From NCBI GenBank assembly GCA_964549505.1, contig CAZJVD010000013.1, positions 16,799 through 80,798 of the forward strand: a stretch of 64,000 bases of DNA, read 5' to 3'. The translations under genes and the position numbers were made by a program. Every line of letters starts with the position of its first letter. The first letter of the stretch is position 1. The stretch comes from CAZJVD01 sp964549505 (lineage in GTDB: Bacteria > Bdellovibrionota > UBA1018 > CAZJVD01). The notes beneath the pieces are model-generated. The model was not told the DNA's origin and made no database searches. It was given only the letters and a program-made list of their open reading frames with translations. Below are positions 7,500 through 16,158 of this stretch, piece after piece.

Positions 7500-8576
7500 A
7501 TGCGGCAGCACGTGTGTCAGGTTGCGCCAGCTATGCAACGATTTTATGTTCTGGTTGTCACTAGCCTCGTTTGGGGACTCTTTGGGGGGCTTTCGGGATT
7601 CGTGGGCTCTGCCGTCGCTGGCCCGACGATGGAACTGCCGACCGCTTATCGGGAAATTGCCGAAGGTCGAATCAAAGATTTCCTGAGAAATCCTGATCCG
7701 TCGGTCGACGCGGCCCGGACTTGGGATTCGTTCGACACCCTTGTTCTTGACCGCGATTGGCCACAGCCGGACTTTTTGAAGGGGTTGAATATCCACGATG
7801 CTGGATTTACAAAAATTCCGACAAATCTCCCTGAATCCGAACGATTGGCTTACCTGAGTGCCGAAGCACGCATTCGGACCAGCCTCGTGTGGATCGCTCT
7901 CCTGACTGCTTACTATAAAGAGACGGTCACTAGTGACCTGTCACTTTCACTTATCGCATCCCTGATTGTCGCCTATGAAGCCACTGTTCTGAACGAAGTA
8001 CGCGCCCTCACGGCGGAGTTAGCAAAACTCAAGATCGTCACGATCGATGAAGGAATCCTCGTACCGTTTGCTAGAGTCTGGGCGACGGTTCCGGAGCTGT
8101 TTAGAAGTGTGGTCGGAGAGAAACTGGTGCATCATCTCGTGTCGGAATCAGAGACCATAGGCCTCGGCGAGGACCCGGGAACATCTCCTGAGTTAACGAA
8201 GGCTTCGCGTGTGCTGCGCCAAACAAAAAAAATATACGCGTACGTCTTGGCCGCTGTCGTTCTTATTGACGTTGTCGTCCTTGCCCTAGGCCCAACGACG
8301 TGGCAGCTACCGATCAAAGACGTACTTGTGGGCATAGCATTGGCCGACCTCACAATCATGGGTTCCTTTTCTCTAGCATCAATAGTCTCAGGCCCAGATC
8401 TTTCCGCTATTCCCCTTCGGGCAGAATACCGATCCTATAGGTCCATCCGAGAAAAGGTGCTTCGAACGATCGCATCGCAAACGGACGCCACTAAGAAACT
8501 CTTTGCGCACGCTGGCTGCGCGCTTCGTCTCTTAGATCTTAAGCCGTATCAATCCACCCAATCGCAAGTCGATTGA
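7500..8576 (+). CDS. Exported membrane protein, paralogue of the gene at 5726-6700
   Basis: The protein (about 358 residues from ATG 7500) has a signal peptide ending near AVAG, a soluble domain, two hydrophobic helices and a basic C-terminal tail. Its design matches its inverted paralogue. The block NEVRALTAELAK...VTIDEGILVPFARVWATVP is strongly conserved between them. ATG 7500 is preceded by GGGGGAAG; ATG 7533 is an alternative start. It is divergent from trmB with about 42 bases between them. The 3' end overlaps the convergent lipoprotein gene by 28 bases. Function unknown. Confidence 0.75.
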   Translation: MRQHVCQVAPAMQRFYVLVVTSLVWGLFGGLSGFVGSAVAGPTMELPTAYREIAEGRIKDFLRNPDPSVDAARTWDSFDTLVLDRDWPQPDFLKGLNIHDAGFTKIPTNLPESERLAYLSAEARIRTSLVWIALLTAYYKETVTSDLSLSLIASLIVAYEATVLNEVRALTAELAKLKIVTIDEGILVPFARVWATVPELFRSVVGEKLVHHLVSESETIGLGEDPGTSPELTKASRVLRQTKKIYAYVLAAVVLIDVVVLALGPTTWQLPIKDVLVGIALADLTIMGSFSLASIVSGPDLSAIPLRAEYRSYRSIREKVLRTIASQTDATKKLFAHAGCALRLLDLKPYQSTQSQVD

Positions 8577-9580
8577 GCTTGTTTCAACCGAACGGGGTCC
8601 GTGATCGCATGTCCGAGCGGGCGATGACTGAGCTGGGATGCTCCGAGCTGGCTGGATCCACTCGCCACGTTTTGCAAATCGTCGAATGCCGACAGGATCA
8701 TGTACGGCGTCGCGTGAATCGCTCCGTCCTTTAGATCCGCAAGTTTCACGGGAGCCTTAGGCGCCTGAGGAGTGTTCCAGTCTAGTTCCATCACATGGAC
8801 CATGACATCGTCCACGCCCGCCGCATCACCAGCCCCACCAAACGAAGCGTAAGCGGGCTTCGCGACATCGTCGATCTTCACGACAACCGGGCACATGTCT
8901 TCGTAAGCACGATCCGAAAACACGGATCGTGAAACAAGAAGGACAACCGATAGCCATGAGCTGTCTGAGATTTCGTTTCGACGAACGGTGTCCAGGAACG
9001 AGTCAGCGCCGGTCGAACCTTTGATGCGTTCGCCACCGTGAAACTCCTGCGTGCGTTCGAAAAAAGTCTTTCCGAAGTCAGCAAATTTCCAGCCGGTCTT
9101 CCCCGCCGGATTTCTCATGACCGTTAAGTAGGCGTCGATACTGGCGCGCGAAGCAGCGAGTTTCTCGCCTCGCTTTTCAAACTCACGCTCGAGCCAAGCG
9201 TCGGTTACAAGATCGTGCGGAAAACCACGCCCGGCGGCCACGGCGTCGACGAGAGCACGACGAGCAGGACCGAGCGTTTCACGAACGTCAGGGGTTACCG
9301 CGAGCGTAAGACCGGCATAATAGAATCCGCGCGGTTCAGGTTTGCTTGTGGGATCGGCTGCAGCAGGCTCTGGCTGCGTGCCCGGTTGTGCATCGGGTTG
9401 GGCGCCATTTTTTGCGTTTGGATTTGGAACCAAAGCTGGATGGGGAAACGTCGTCTGCGCCGGCGCCTGCGCCTTGGGGATCTCGACATCTTGCTTACGC
9501 TTGATCCCAACGGATTGGCGGCATCCAAGCGTAACCGAGAGGAGCATAGCGACAGCGATAACTGAAAAAAGGTTTTTCAT
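8549..9580 (-). CDS. Predicted lipoprotein with Pro/Gln/Ala-rich linker
   Basis: From ATG 9580 the protein (about 343 residues) begins with a signal peptide and lipobox SVTLGC, so it is probably anchored in a membrane. A low-complexity Pro/Ala/Gln linker (about residues 30-85, including PDAQPGTQPEP) leads to a soluble domain that starts with FYYAGLTLAVTPD. The C-terminal domain has only two or three Cys. I recognise no family. GTG 9589 is a possible alternative start. It overlaps the convergent gene by 28 bases at the 3' end. Confidence 0.7.
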   Translation of the reverse strand: MKNLFSVIAVAMLLSVTLGCRQSVGIKRKQDVEIPKAQAPAQTTFPHPALVPNPNAKNGAQPDAQPGTQPEPAAADPTSKPEPRGFYYAGLTLAVTPDVRETLGPARRALVDAVAAGRGFPHDLVTDAWLEREFEKRGEKLAASRASIDAYLTVMRNPAGKTGWKFADFGKTFFERTQEFHGGERIKGSTGADSFLDTVRRNEISDSSWLSVVLLVSRSVFSDRAYEDMCPVVVKIDDVAKPAYASFGGAGDAAGVDDVMVHVMELDWNTPQAPKAPVKLADLKDGAIHATPYMILSAFDDLQNVASGSSQLGASQLSHRPLGHAITDPVRLKQAQSTCDWVD

Positions 9581-9679
9581 CCCAGCCACTTAGCACATAA
9601 GCCGCTATGCGTCTAGACCAAACAAATCCCTCGACATCTTGGGATGTAAAGGCCATTTCCAGAACAACGGGGGTATCTT

Positions 9680-11287
9680 ATGACAAGCGACTTCTTTTCC
9701 AGACCCATCACCCGGCGCACGGTCCTGACTTACGGCGCCCGAACCGGGGTGGCCCTCCTCTTGAGCCCCCTCGCCTGCACATCGCTCGGCCGTCGCGCTC
9801 CTCTCACCGAAACAAGCCCAACCACGGAAGGCCCTGTCCCACCCATCGTTCGGACGCTGGGGGATATCGCACCCGCTGACTTTTTCGGTGACCAACCGAT
9901 GAAAGCTCACGCGTTTGTACGCGATCATAGTTTAACAGCATCTCGAGCCCTCACCGAAACCGAGGAACATGACCTTGTCATCGTGGGTGGAGGCATGAGC
10001 GGGATGCTCACAGCCGCGCGATTGTCGCAGTACCGTCCCGTCGTTTTAGAAATGAAACGGCAGTTCGGTGGCAATGCCAACGGTCAGTCCTGGTGCGGTG
10101 TGGACTTTAGTTTGGGTGCTGCGTATTTCATGAAGCCTAAGAAGGACTCGCAGCTCGAGCGGTTCTTTGCATCGATCGGGTTCACGGAACACTGCTTCGA
10201 AGACCAGTCCGGTGTCACGCGGCTTGCGCCAGCCGCTGAACAGACGCCCGCAGATCGTCTGATGCAAGAGTTTTACTTCGGTACGCGCGGGTACCCGAAT
10301 CTCCCCTATCTTAACGACGGTGACGAATCGACCGTTCGACTGTTGGACGGAACCGACTTCCATTCTTTTCTAAAAACTCAGCTGGGAAAACGTTACGACA
10401 AAGAGTCCCAGGCATCCGTCGATGGTTACTGTCTGTCGTCGATGGGTGGTCTCGCAAAAGAGATCAGTGCCGCGGCCGGCATCAATCTGCTGGCTGGCGA
10501 AGAAGCAGGCCGCCTCCTCGCACCGGGCGGAAACGCAGGCACCGCGGACCGTATTTTCAGCACACTGAAGAGCCGCCTCGGAACAGAACGCTTGCGCGGC
10601 GGACACACCGTGACTTCGGTCGAGGTGCGCAGCGAACACGTACTGATATCAGGAGTCGATGATCGTGGTTCGGCGTTTGAGATGCGCGCACGCGCTTGTG
10701 TGCTTGCGATTCCGAAGTTCGTGGTCAGACATGTTTTAAAAGACATGGAACGCCAGCGCCGAATAGCAGCGAAACGACTCGAATACCGGCCCTACTTGGT
10801 GGGCGCAGCTCTCGTACGCGGTGAAATGAAAGCTGACTTCTACGATATGTATTTTGAATCCTCACAGAAGATCGCCAATCCGGTGACCGACGTGATCAGC
10901 GCAAACTTTGGAACGGACGTACATGGAAACTCCGTTCTCGTCGCCTACCGCCCGATGACAGGACCGGCCGCACGAGCTCTCATACTTGCGGATGGTACCT
11001 ACCCGTCCGTAAGACGCGAGTTCGAGAATGTCATTGTTCACGACATCCTACCCAAAGTCGGAAAAACGGCTGACGACTTGGTCGATCTTCGGATCGCCCG
11101 TTACGGACACGCATTACCACTTCCGCGAACGGGGCTTTTCTCCGATGGAACACTCTCGATGCTGCGAAAACCGTTTCGCGAACGCGTGTTTTTTGTGGAA
11201 CAAGACAACTGGGCTCTCGCTGCGTTTGAAACATGCGCTTACGAAGCGCTACTCCAAGCACCGGCGATCGAACGCGTGCTGGGTTAG
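9680..11287 (+). CDS. FAD-dependent oxidoreductase, Tat/lipoprotein-exported, amine-oxidase-like
   Basis: This 535-residue protein starts with a twin-arginine-like signal (TRRTVLTYG) that ends in a lipobox-like LSPLAC. It is therefore probably exported folded and perhaps lipid-anchored. The mature part opens with the FAD dinucleotide motif LVIVGGGMSGMLTAA (about residues 99-113), followed by EMKRQFGGNA, as in flavin amine oxidases and protoporphyrinogen-oxidase-like enzymes. A C-terminal EQDNWALAAFETC segment fits the FAD-closing region of that family. The substrate is unknown. Its last four bases overlap the convergent lipoprotein gene. Confidence 0.85.
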   Translation: MTSDFFSRPITRRTVLTYGARTGVALLLSPLACTSLGRRAPLTETSPTTEGPVPPIVRTLGDIAPADFFGDQPMKAHAFVRDHSLTASRALTETEEHDLVIVGGGMSGMLTAARLSQYRPVVLEMKRQFGGNANGQSWCGVDFSLGAAYFMKPKKDSQLERFFASIGFTEHCFEDQSGVTRLAPAAEQTPADRLMQEFYFGTRGYPNLPYLNDGDESTVRLLDGTDFHSFLKTQLGKRYDKESQASVDGYCLSSMGGLAKEISAAAGINLLAGEEAGRLLAPGGNAGTADRIFSTLKSRLGTERLRGGHTVTSVEVRSEHVLISGVDDRGSAFEMRARACVLAIPKFVVRHVLKDMERQRRIAAKRLEYRPYLVGAALVRGEMKADFYDMYFESSQKIANPVTDVISANFGTDVHGNSVLVAYRPMTGPAARALILADGTYPSVRREFENVIVHDILPKVGKTADDLVDLRIARYGHALPLPRTGLFSDGTLSMLRKPFRERVFFVEQDNWALAAFETCAYEALLQAPAIERVLG

Positions 11288-12540
11288 GGCACACTTCGAA
11301 ACGCTAAAAATGTCTTCGTCTTGGCTTGAGACTGAATCTCGCGCGTCGCAAACGGCTCCGTACGATCATCTAAGAATACCTTAACGACATGCGGACCTGG
11401 TTTCGTTCGTACGCGAAGCACCTGAAAGTTTTTCGGCAAAAGCTTCCAATGTCTTAGATCGGCTTGGTCGGCCGCATGAAGTGCGATCTTCGTGATGAAT
11501 CCAAGAAGCGGGCTATCCGTTTGCCGAGCGACGACTTCGCCTGCGACTTCTTTTGCGACAACACCAGCGATCTTTTTCGCAACAATTCCCGAATACTTTT
11601 CGTCGAGCGTCGCGATCGCGGTCGCTTCGATATCGTCCATAATCGTCGTTCGACCCACATCGACACCGTCGATCGTCACGCGCGCATGATCGATGGGATT
11701 ATAACGAGGGAAAAACTGCGGAACTTTTACGAAGTTCGGATTGGGTCGCTTCTCGGGTCCAATTCCGTTTTCGAAGATCACCACGACCTCGGGATCCGAC
11801 CGCACAGCCTTCGCGTCTTTCGCGCGGGCCTTGGCTTGCTCGCTCGACCAGCCAAGATCCTTCTCCCAACGCTCTCGATCGTCGTCGAGTCCAAGTAAAA
11901 CTGACATTCGCCATCCATCTTCGCGAATCCTGACATCGTCGCCACGCAAGGCGTACGCGCGCTTGTAAGAGACATAGGCGTTGTCGGGTTCGCCCATCGC
12001 CTCGTACACGGCACCCGTCAGATAGTGCGCAAACGGATTCTCGTCGTAACTGCGCTTCCCTTCCGTTTTCATCCTGTAGAGCTTGTGATTGACCCGCTTG
12101 GTTTCAACGAGCGTGCCTTCCCAGTCACCCAGAGCCGCATAGTTAAGTGCCATGTATTCACTGATCAGAACATTCTCAAAATCTTCGCCTTTGTACTGTG
12201 TGATGTTATCGGAAACGAGCAGTGTCGAAGCCTCGGTCGATAAGCTCGTGTAGTCTTTAAGGTCGGCAGTTTTATCAGCCTCCTGAAAGTACCGATTGGA
12301 TTCTTGAAAGTTTCCAGCCACACGATGAACCAGTCCCAAGTCCATCAGAAACAAGAGCTGATCAACTCCATCACCCTCTTTCTTGAGACCTGTTTCGAGT
12401 TCGGAGATGGCACGCGACCAATCGCTGTCACGAAAGGCGTTGTCTATCGTGACTTGCGAGACGCGCGCCGAGGCGCATCCCAAAACGAGAGCCGTTGCGA
12501 TGAAAAAAAACTTTTTACGCTTAATGAGCGTGGGGGTCAC
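11284..12540 (-). CDS. COG3014-like lipoprotein with TPR-type repeats
   Basis: This 418-residue protein starts at GTG 12540, overlapping the LpoB stop (GTGA). It has a signal peptide and lipobox LVLGCAS. Residues of about 30-210 are helical repeats resembling TPRs (HRVAGNFQESNRYF, YALRGD). The C-terminal half carries EVVVIFENGIGPEKR and a beta-rich end. This layout matches the uncharacterised COG3014 lipoproteins that are often encoded next to lpoB. A role with LpoB in envelope or cell-wall assembly is inferred from context. Confidence 0.75.
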   Translation of the reverse strand: MTPTLIKRKKFFFIATALVLGCASARVSQVTIDNAFRDSDWSRAISELETGLKKEGDGVDQLLFLMDLGLVHRVAGNFQESNRYFQEADKTADLKDYTSLSTEASTLLVSDNITQYKGEDFENVLISEYMALNYAALGDWEGTLVETKRVNHKLYRMKTEGKRSYDENPFAHYLTGAVYEAMGEPDNAYVSYKRAYALRGDDVRIREDGWRMSVLLGLDDDRERWEKDLGWSSEQAKARAKDAKAVRSDPEVVVIFENGIGPEKRPNPNFVKVPQFFPRYNPIDHARVTIDGVDVGRTTIMDDIEATAIATLDEKYSGIVAKKIAGVVAKEVAGEVVARQTDSPLLGFITKIALHAADQADLRHWKLLPKNFQVLRVRTKPGPHVVKVFLDDRTEPFATREIQSQAKTKTFLAFRSVP

Positions 12541-13154
12541 ATCCGGACGCGCTTCTTTTCAAACTTTTTTCGGATTTCGCGCTCTTCCGTACAATCCGTC
12601 ACGGAACTTTCCAGATTGGTGAAGTTCATCGTGAGTTTGTAATAGATCAGTTTGTCGGCGCCCATCTCTTGAACGTTCGTCGCCAGAGCACCTGCCATCA
12701 TGTAATCGGCACCGATCTGCTTGCCACGTTTCTTCTGCGAGATTTCAGAAACGTAACCGCTCTCGTTGTACTTGTATTCTTCTTCGAGAGATTCGCGCAG
12801 CTTCTTGTTCACAAACTGAACCTTGCGCGTTTTACCGAGTGCTGTTTCAATTTTTTCCGTGAGTGACAACGTATCAATATGCTCTTCCGTTCGGTTCTGA
12901 ACGCGCTCAAGAATCACGACCGGAGGTTTTTTTGCATTCGCGATGTACGGACAGGCAACCATGGCTTGCACAATCGTATCGGCCATCTGCTGCATGTCGG
13001 CCTCGTTGAAACGATCGTCGAGCAACTCGACCCGTGTCGGATCGTCGTACTCACCCTTCGTGAACTGCTTGTTGCCACCGCAACCCACGACTGCAACCCA
13101 CGCGATGACTGCGATCGCTCTCAAAACGACTTGCCCGAAACGTGAACCATGCAT
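12537..13154 (-). CDS. lpoB: LpoB-type penicillin-binding-protein activator lipoprotein
   Basis: From ATG 13154 the protein is 205 residues long, with a signal peptide and lipobox AVVGCG. The mature part includes the LpoB-like segment VVILERVQNRTEEHID, the block GKTRKVQFVNKKLR and KQIGADYMMAGAL. In Enterobacteria LpoB is an outer-membrane lipoprotein that stimulates the peptidoglycan synthase PBP1B. The family call is good; whether the same partner exists here is unknown. It is co-transcribed with the COG3014-like gene and diverges from the ArsA-type ATPase genes. Confidence 0.8.
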   Translation of the reverse strand: MHGSRFGQVVLRAIAVIAWVAVVGCGGNKQFTKGEYDDPTRVELLDDRFNEADMQQMADTIVQAMVACPYIANAKKPPVVILERVQNRTEEHIDTLSLTEKIETALGKTRKVQFVNKKLRESLEEEYKYNESGYVSEISQKKRGKQIGADYMMAGALATNVQEMGADKLIYYKLTMNFTNLESSVTDCTEEREIRKKFEKKRVRM

Positions 13155-13239
13155 AGTGTCAGCCCCTTCAAACGCATTTTTTATGTAAATCATCATACCG
13201 TTTCGAGCCGTTTCGTGGAACATCGAACCCGGGCCTAAT

Positions 13240-14157
13240 GTGAAAAACTCAGAACGACTCACCTTACTTGACCAAACTCGTCTTGCCGATTACGCGCGTC
13301 CGTTGATGTTTGTTTCTGGAAAAGGCGGCGTCGGAAAGACATCGATTTCCCGCGCATTTGCTGAAGCGTTAGGCCGAAAAGGAAAACGCGTTCTTTGGGT
13401 CACGTTTGAGGATCCATCCATGAAACCGGGAACGATCTTGAAACGCGGCGAGAGAGCACACACGCCGGGGTCCATGCCTTCCTCGGCAGCCTCCGCACCC
13501 TCTTTTGACGAGCTGAACTGCGATCCCATGACGAGCTTTGAAGAGTACATTCGGATCAAGATTAAACTGGGCCTTTGGGTACGACTCTTTGTCGACAATC
13601 GCCTCATGCGTTTCCTGGCGCGTGCGTCGCCTGGACTGCCGGCACTCTTCATGATGGGAAAACTTGTTTTCGAACTGAAAAACTACGATCACGTGATTGC
13701 CGACTTGCCAGCCGCGGGGCACGCGCCCGTCTTTTTTCGTGCGCCAAAGAGTTTCTCAAACGTGTTTCGCGAAGGAAGCGTGAGCCACGATGCTCAGGCG
13801 ATGCTTGAAACAATGGCAAACCCAAGTCGTTGTTCGCTTTCGATTGTCAGCCTACCGGAGGAGATGCCGTTGCGTGAAACGCTCGAGTTTCGAGAAATCT
13901 GGCGCGATCTCTTTCCCGGCAATGAACCCCTTTGCATCGTCAACCGCCTGTTTCCAGGAGTTGCTGACGGAAACACGGCCGCGGTCGCACCGATCGTCGG
14001 CGCTCTTACGACCGACGATGGCGCCCTCTTAGCACAGTCGAAGCGTCACCAAGAAATCGTCAATCTCGAGGTTCTCGCGTCCGTAGGTGTGCGCGCCGAT
14101 TGGTTGCCTTATCTTACAGACTTCTCCGTGGCTCAACTCGCCGGGAGGTGGATCTGA
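13240..14157 (+). CDS. ArsA/Get3-family ATPase (first of a pair)
   Basis: This 305-residue protein has the deviant Walker A motif GKGGVGKTS (residues 27-35) with the signature lysine, a switch region VTFEDPS and the segment VIADLPAAGHAP. It belongs to the ArsA/Get3/MinD-type P-loop ATPases, which dimerise and couple ATP hydrolysis to cargo binding. No arsenite-binding Cys cluster is evident. The start is GTG at 13240. The second ArsA homologue follows with a short overlap. In bacteria such pairs are often linked to envelope functions. Its cargo is unknown. Confidence 0.8.
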   Translation: MKNSERLTLLDQTRLADYARPLMFVSGKGGVGKTSISRAFAEALGRKGKRVLWVTFEDPSMKPGTILKRGERAHTPGSMPSSAASAPSFDELNCDPMTSFEEYIRIKIKLGLWVRLFVDNRLMRFLARASPGLPALFMMGKLVFELKNYDHVIADLPAAGHAPVFFRAPKSFSNVFREGSVSHDAQAMLETMANPSRCSLSIVSLPEEMPLRETLEFREIWRDLFPGNEPLCIVNRLFPGVADGNTAAVAPIVGALTTDDGALLAQSKRHQEIVNLEVLASVGVRADWLPYLTDFSVAQLAGRWI

Positions 14158-15167
14158 ACAGTCTTGATCACACGCTTGCCACGCGACGCACATTGATTTG
14201 TTGCGGAACAGGTGGCGTTGGGAAAACGACGCTCAGCGCGGCACTCGCGCTTCGCGCTGCTCGCTCCGGACGTAAAGTCTGCGTGATCACGATCGATCCA
14301 TCGCGCCGCCTCATGACGGCACTTGGATTGTCCGCATCGCATGATGAACCGCAAGAGGTGCGACCCGGGCTCTGGGCGCTTGTGCCTGAAGCAAAACGCA
14401 CGTTCGAACAGATTCTTGAGGAGCTAGGCCCGAATCCCGAATTCGCTGCACAGATGAAAGCCAATCCGATTTTTCAGATGGTCGCGCGCGATTTTTCGGG
14501 TGCGCACGAATACATGGCACTCCTGAAGCTTGCACGCGTTATGGAAGCGGGAGTTTTCGATCTTATCGTTCTTGATACCCCTCCGAGCCGAAATCTCGTC
14601 GGGTTCCTAAACTCGCCACTCTTCTTAGAAAAGTTTTACTCCGATCCGATTTTCAAATGGATCTTGATGCCCTCGAATCGTCTTCTCGGCGCTGGCGTCG
14701 AAAAAATCATGGAGCTTCTGGAGCGCCTTACAGGCAAAACGTTTGTGAGTGATCTTTTTGCTTTCACCCGAGGTCTCTTTGCAATCCAACAGGGGTTTCT
14801 TGCAAAACTCGCTACCGTTTCCGAAATGTTTGCCTCCGCGCATACCGGCTTTGTTTTCGTGACGTCGAGTTTTCAGTCGGATCTTACAGAAACTGAAGCG
14901 TTGCTGCATGAACTGGGCGATCGCCGCATGAATCTCGATGTGCTTCTGATGAATCGTTCCTTGGCCAAACTGCGGATCGTAACTTCGACCGCGGACAGCG
15001 CTGTGCTTCGGGACCTACAGAAGCAAGAGCAACAAACCGTTGAAAAACTCGAGTTGGCATTGCGCAGAAACGCCCCGAACGATGATGTACTTTTTAGCCG
15101 TGTTCCAGAGCTTCTTCGTGATATCCATGGGATCGATGATCTTGAGTATCTTTCGAAAATACTCTGA
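14148..15167 (+). CDS. ArsA/Get3-family ATPase (second of a pair, signature lysine missing)
   Basis: From GTG 14148 this is about 339 residues long, overlapping the first ATPase gene by 10 bases. The P-loop reads GTGGVGKTT (residues 20-28), so the usual signature Lys (GKGGVGKT) is Thr. The nucleotide-switch region ITIDPSRRL and DTPPSRN are present, as in the ArsA family. A long insertion near LLERLTGKTFVSDLFAF resembles the lid region of Get3/ArsA. The start is uncertain: GGGAGG abuts GTG 14148, and TTG 14100 is also open. It likely forms a heterodimer with the first, which is inference. Confidence 0.8.
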   Translation: MDLNSLDHTLATRRTLICCGTGGVGKTTLSAALALRAARSGRKVCVITIDPSRRLMTALGLSASHDEPQEVRPGLWALVPEAKRTFEQILEELGPNPEFAAQMKANPIFQMVARDFSGAHEYMALLKLARVMEAGVFDLIVLDTPPSRNLVGFLNSPLFLEKFYSDPIFKWILMPSNRLLGAGVEKIMELLERLTGKTFVSDLFAFTRGLFAIQQGFLAKLATVSEMFASAHTGFVFVTSSFQSDLTETEALLHELGDRRMNLDVLLMNRSLAKLRIVTSTADSAVLRDLQKQEQQTVEKLELALRRNAPNDDVLFSRVPELLRDIHGIDDLEYLSKIL

Positions 15168-16158
15168 ACTGTGGTGGGTTGTTATCGCCTTCATTCCTTG
15201 CACCCTGGGACCTGTCTCCGCATCCGAGATCACACCGACGATGACAGGACCCAAGAGCACGCAGGAAGCACAACTCCTATGGACACAAGGTCAGAAGGCT
15301 TTCGGTTCGGGAACGTGGGACGACGCTGTCTACTACTTGTCGCGTCTGACGGAGCAGTATCCGGCCGGTCCCGGAGCGCGCGAAGCGCATCTTCTTCTAG
15401 GAATCTCATGGTTGCGAAAAAACGCTGCTGAAGAAGCACTCAAGCCATTAAAATACTATATCGAAGCATCCCCTATGAGCACCGAGGCAACGCGGGCACG
15501 CCTTCTTCTTTCACGTGCCTACATGGCACTCAAACGTTTCCGTGAAGCGAGTTTGCAGTCGGTAGAAACACTCAAACAATCCTCCGCGCAGGGCGAGTTA
15601 CGATGGGAAGCCCTCGTCCTATTCGCTTGGGCGCAAATGGGATTGAATCAAGAAGAACGCGCACGACGTACCCTTGCAACGATTCACAAGGAGATCTCAG
15701 ACCGCGAGAGCAATCCCAAGCTCAACACGGAGACACTACGACTCGAAACGGAACTTCGCATTCAGAGCTGCGAGCATTTTGCTGAAGGGGCGAAACTCTC
15801 GGAGACACAAGCGATGAACGCGATTCGCGAGCGCGGTCTCTGTCTTCTGGAGACACTTCCCGTTGTGAAAAATGCAGTTCTTGCAGGCGACCATGACCAC
15901 GCCGTGGCAGCTCTTGACGCTGTCTCGAAAGGTTTTGTGGCTTACCAACGCCGTTGCGAAAACCCTCCGCTACCGAACGATTCCAAAACCAAGCGCGAAC
16001 TCCAGAGTTACTTGAGCGAACTCCGGATGGCGCTTACGAAAATCTGCAATGAAACGAAAGCTCAGGCGACCGCAGCGCTCGCGGGTTGGAAAAAAGAATT
16101 AGGTGAGGCTCGCTCAACGGAAGTAAGCCGACTCCGGGAACGCCTGGAGCAGCTATGA
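15136..16158 (+). CDS. Exported tetratricopeptide-repeat protein
   Basis: From ATG 15136 the protein (340 residues) has a signal peptide (about 1-28, ending near VSAS) followed by TPR-like helical pairs. Examples are LWTQGQKAFGSGTWDDAVYYL, AREAHLLLGISWLRKN and ARLLLSRAYMALKRF. It resembles YbgF/BamD-type periplasmic scaffolds. It overlaps the second ArsA gene at its 5' end and ends with ATGA into gshA. The four genes from 13240 to 17420 thus look like one transcript. No specific role is known. Confidence 0.75.
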   Translation: MILSIFRKYSELWWVVIAFIPCTLGPVSASEITPTMTGPKSTQEAQLLWTQGQKAFGSGTWDDAVYYLSRLTEQYPAGPGAREAHLLLGISWLRKNAAEEALKPLKYYIEASPMSTEATRARLLLSRAYMALKRFREASLQSVETLKQSSAQGELRWEALVLFAWAQMGLNQEERARRTLATIHKEISDRESNPKLNTETLRLETELRIQSCEHFAEGAKLSETQAMNAIRERGLCLLETLPVVKNAVLAGDHDHAVAALDAVSKGFVAYQRRCENPPLPNDSKTKRELQSYLSELRMALTKICNETKAQATAALAGWKKELGEARSTEVSRLRERLEQL

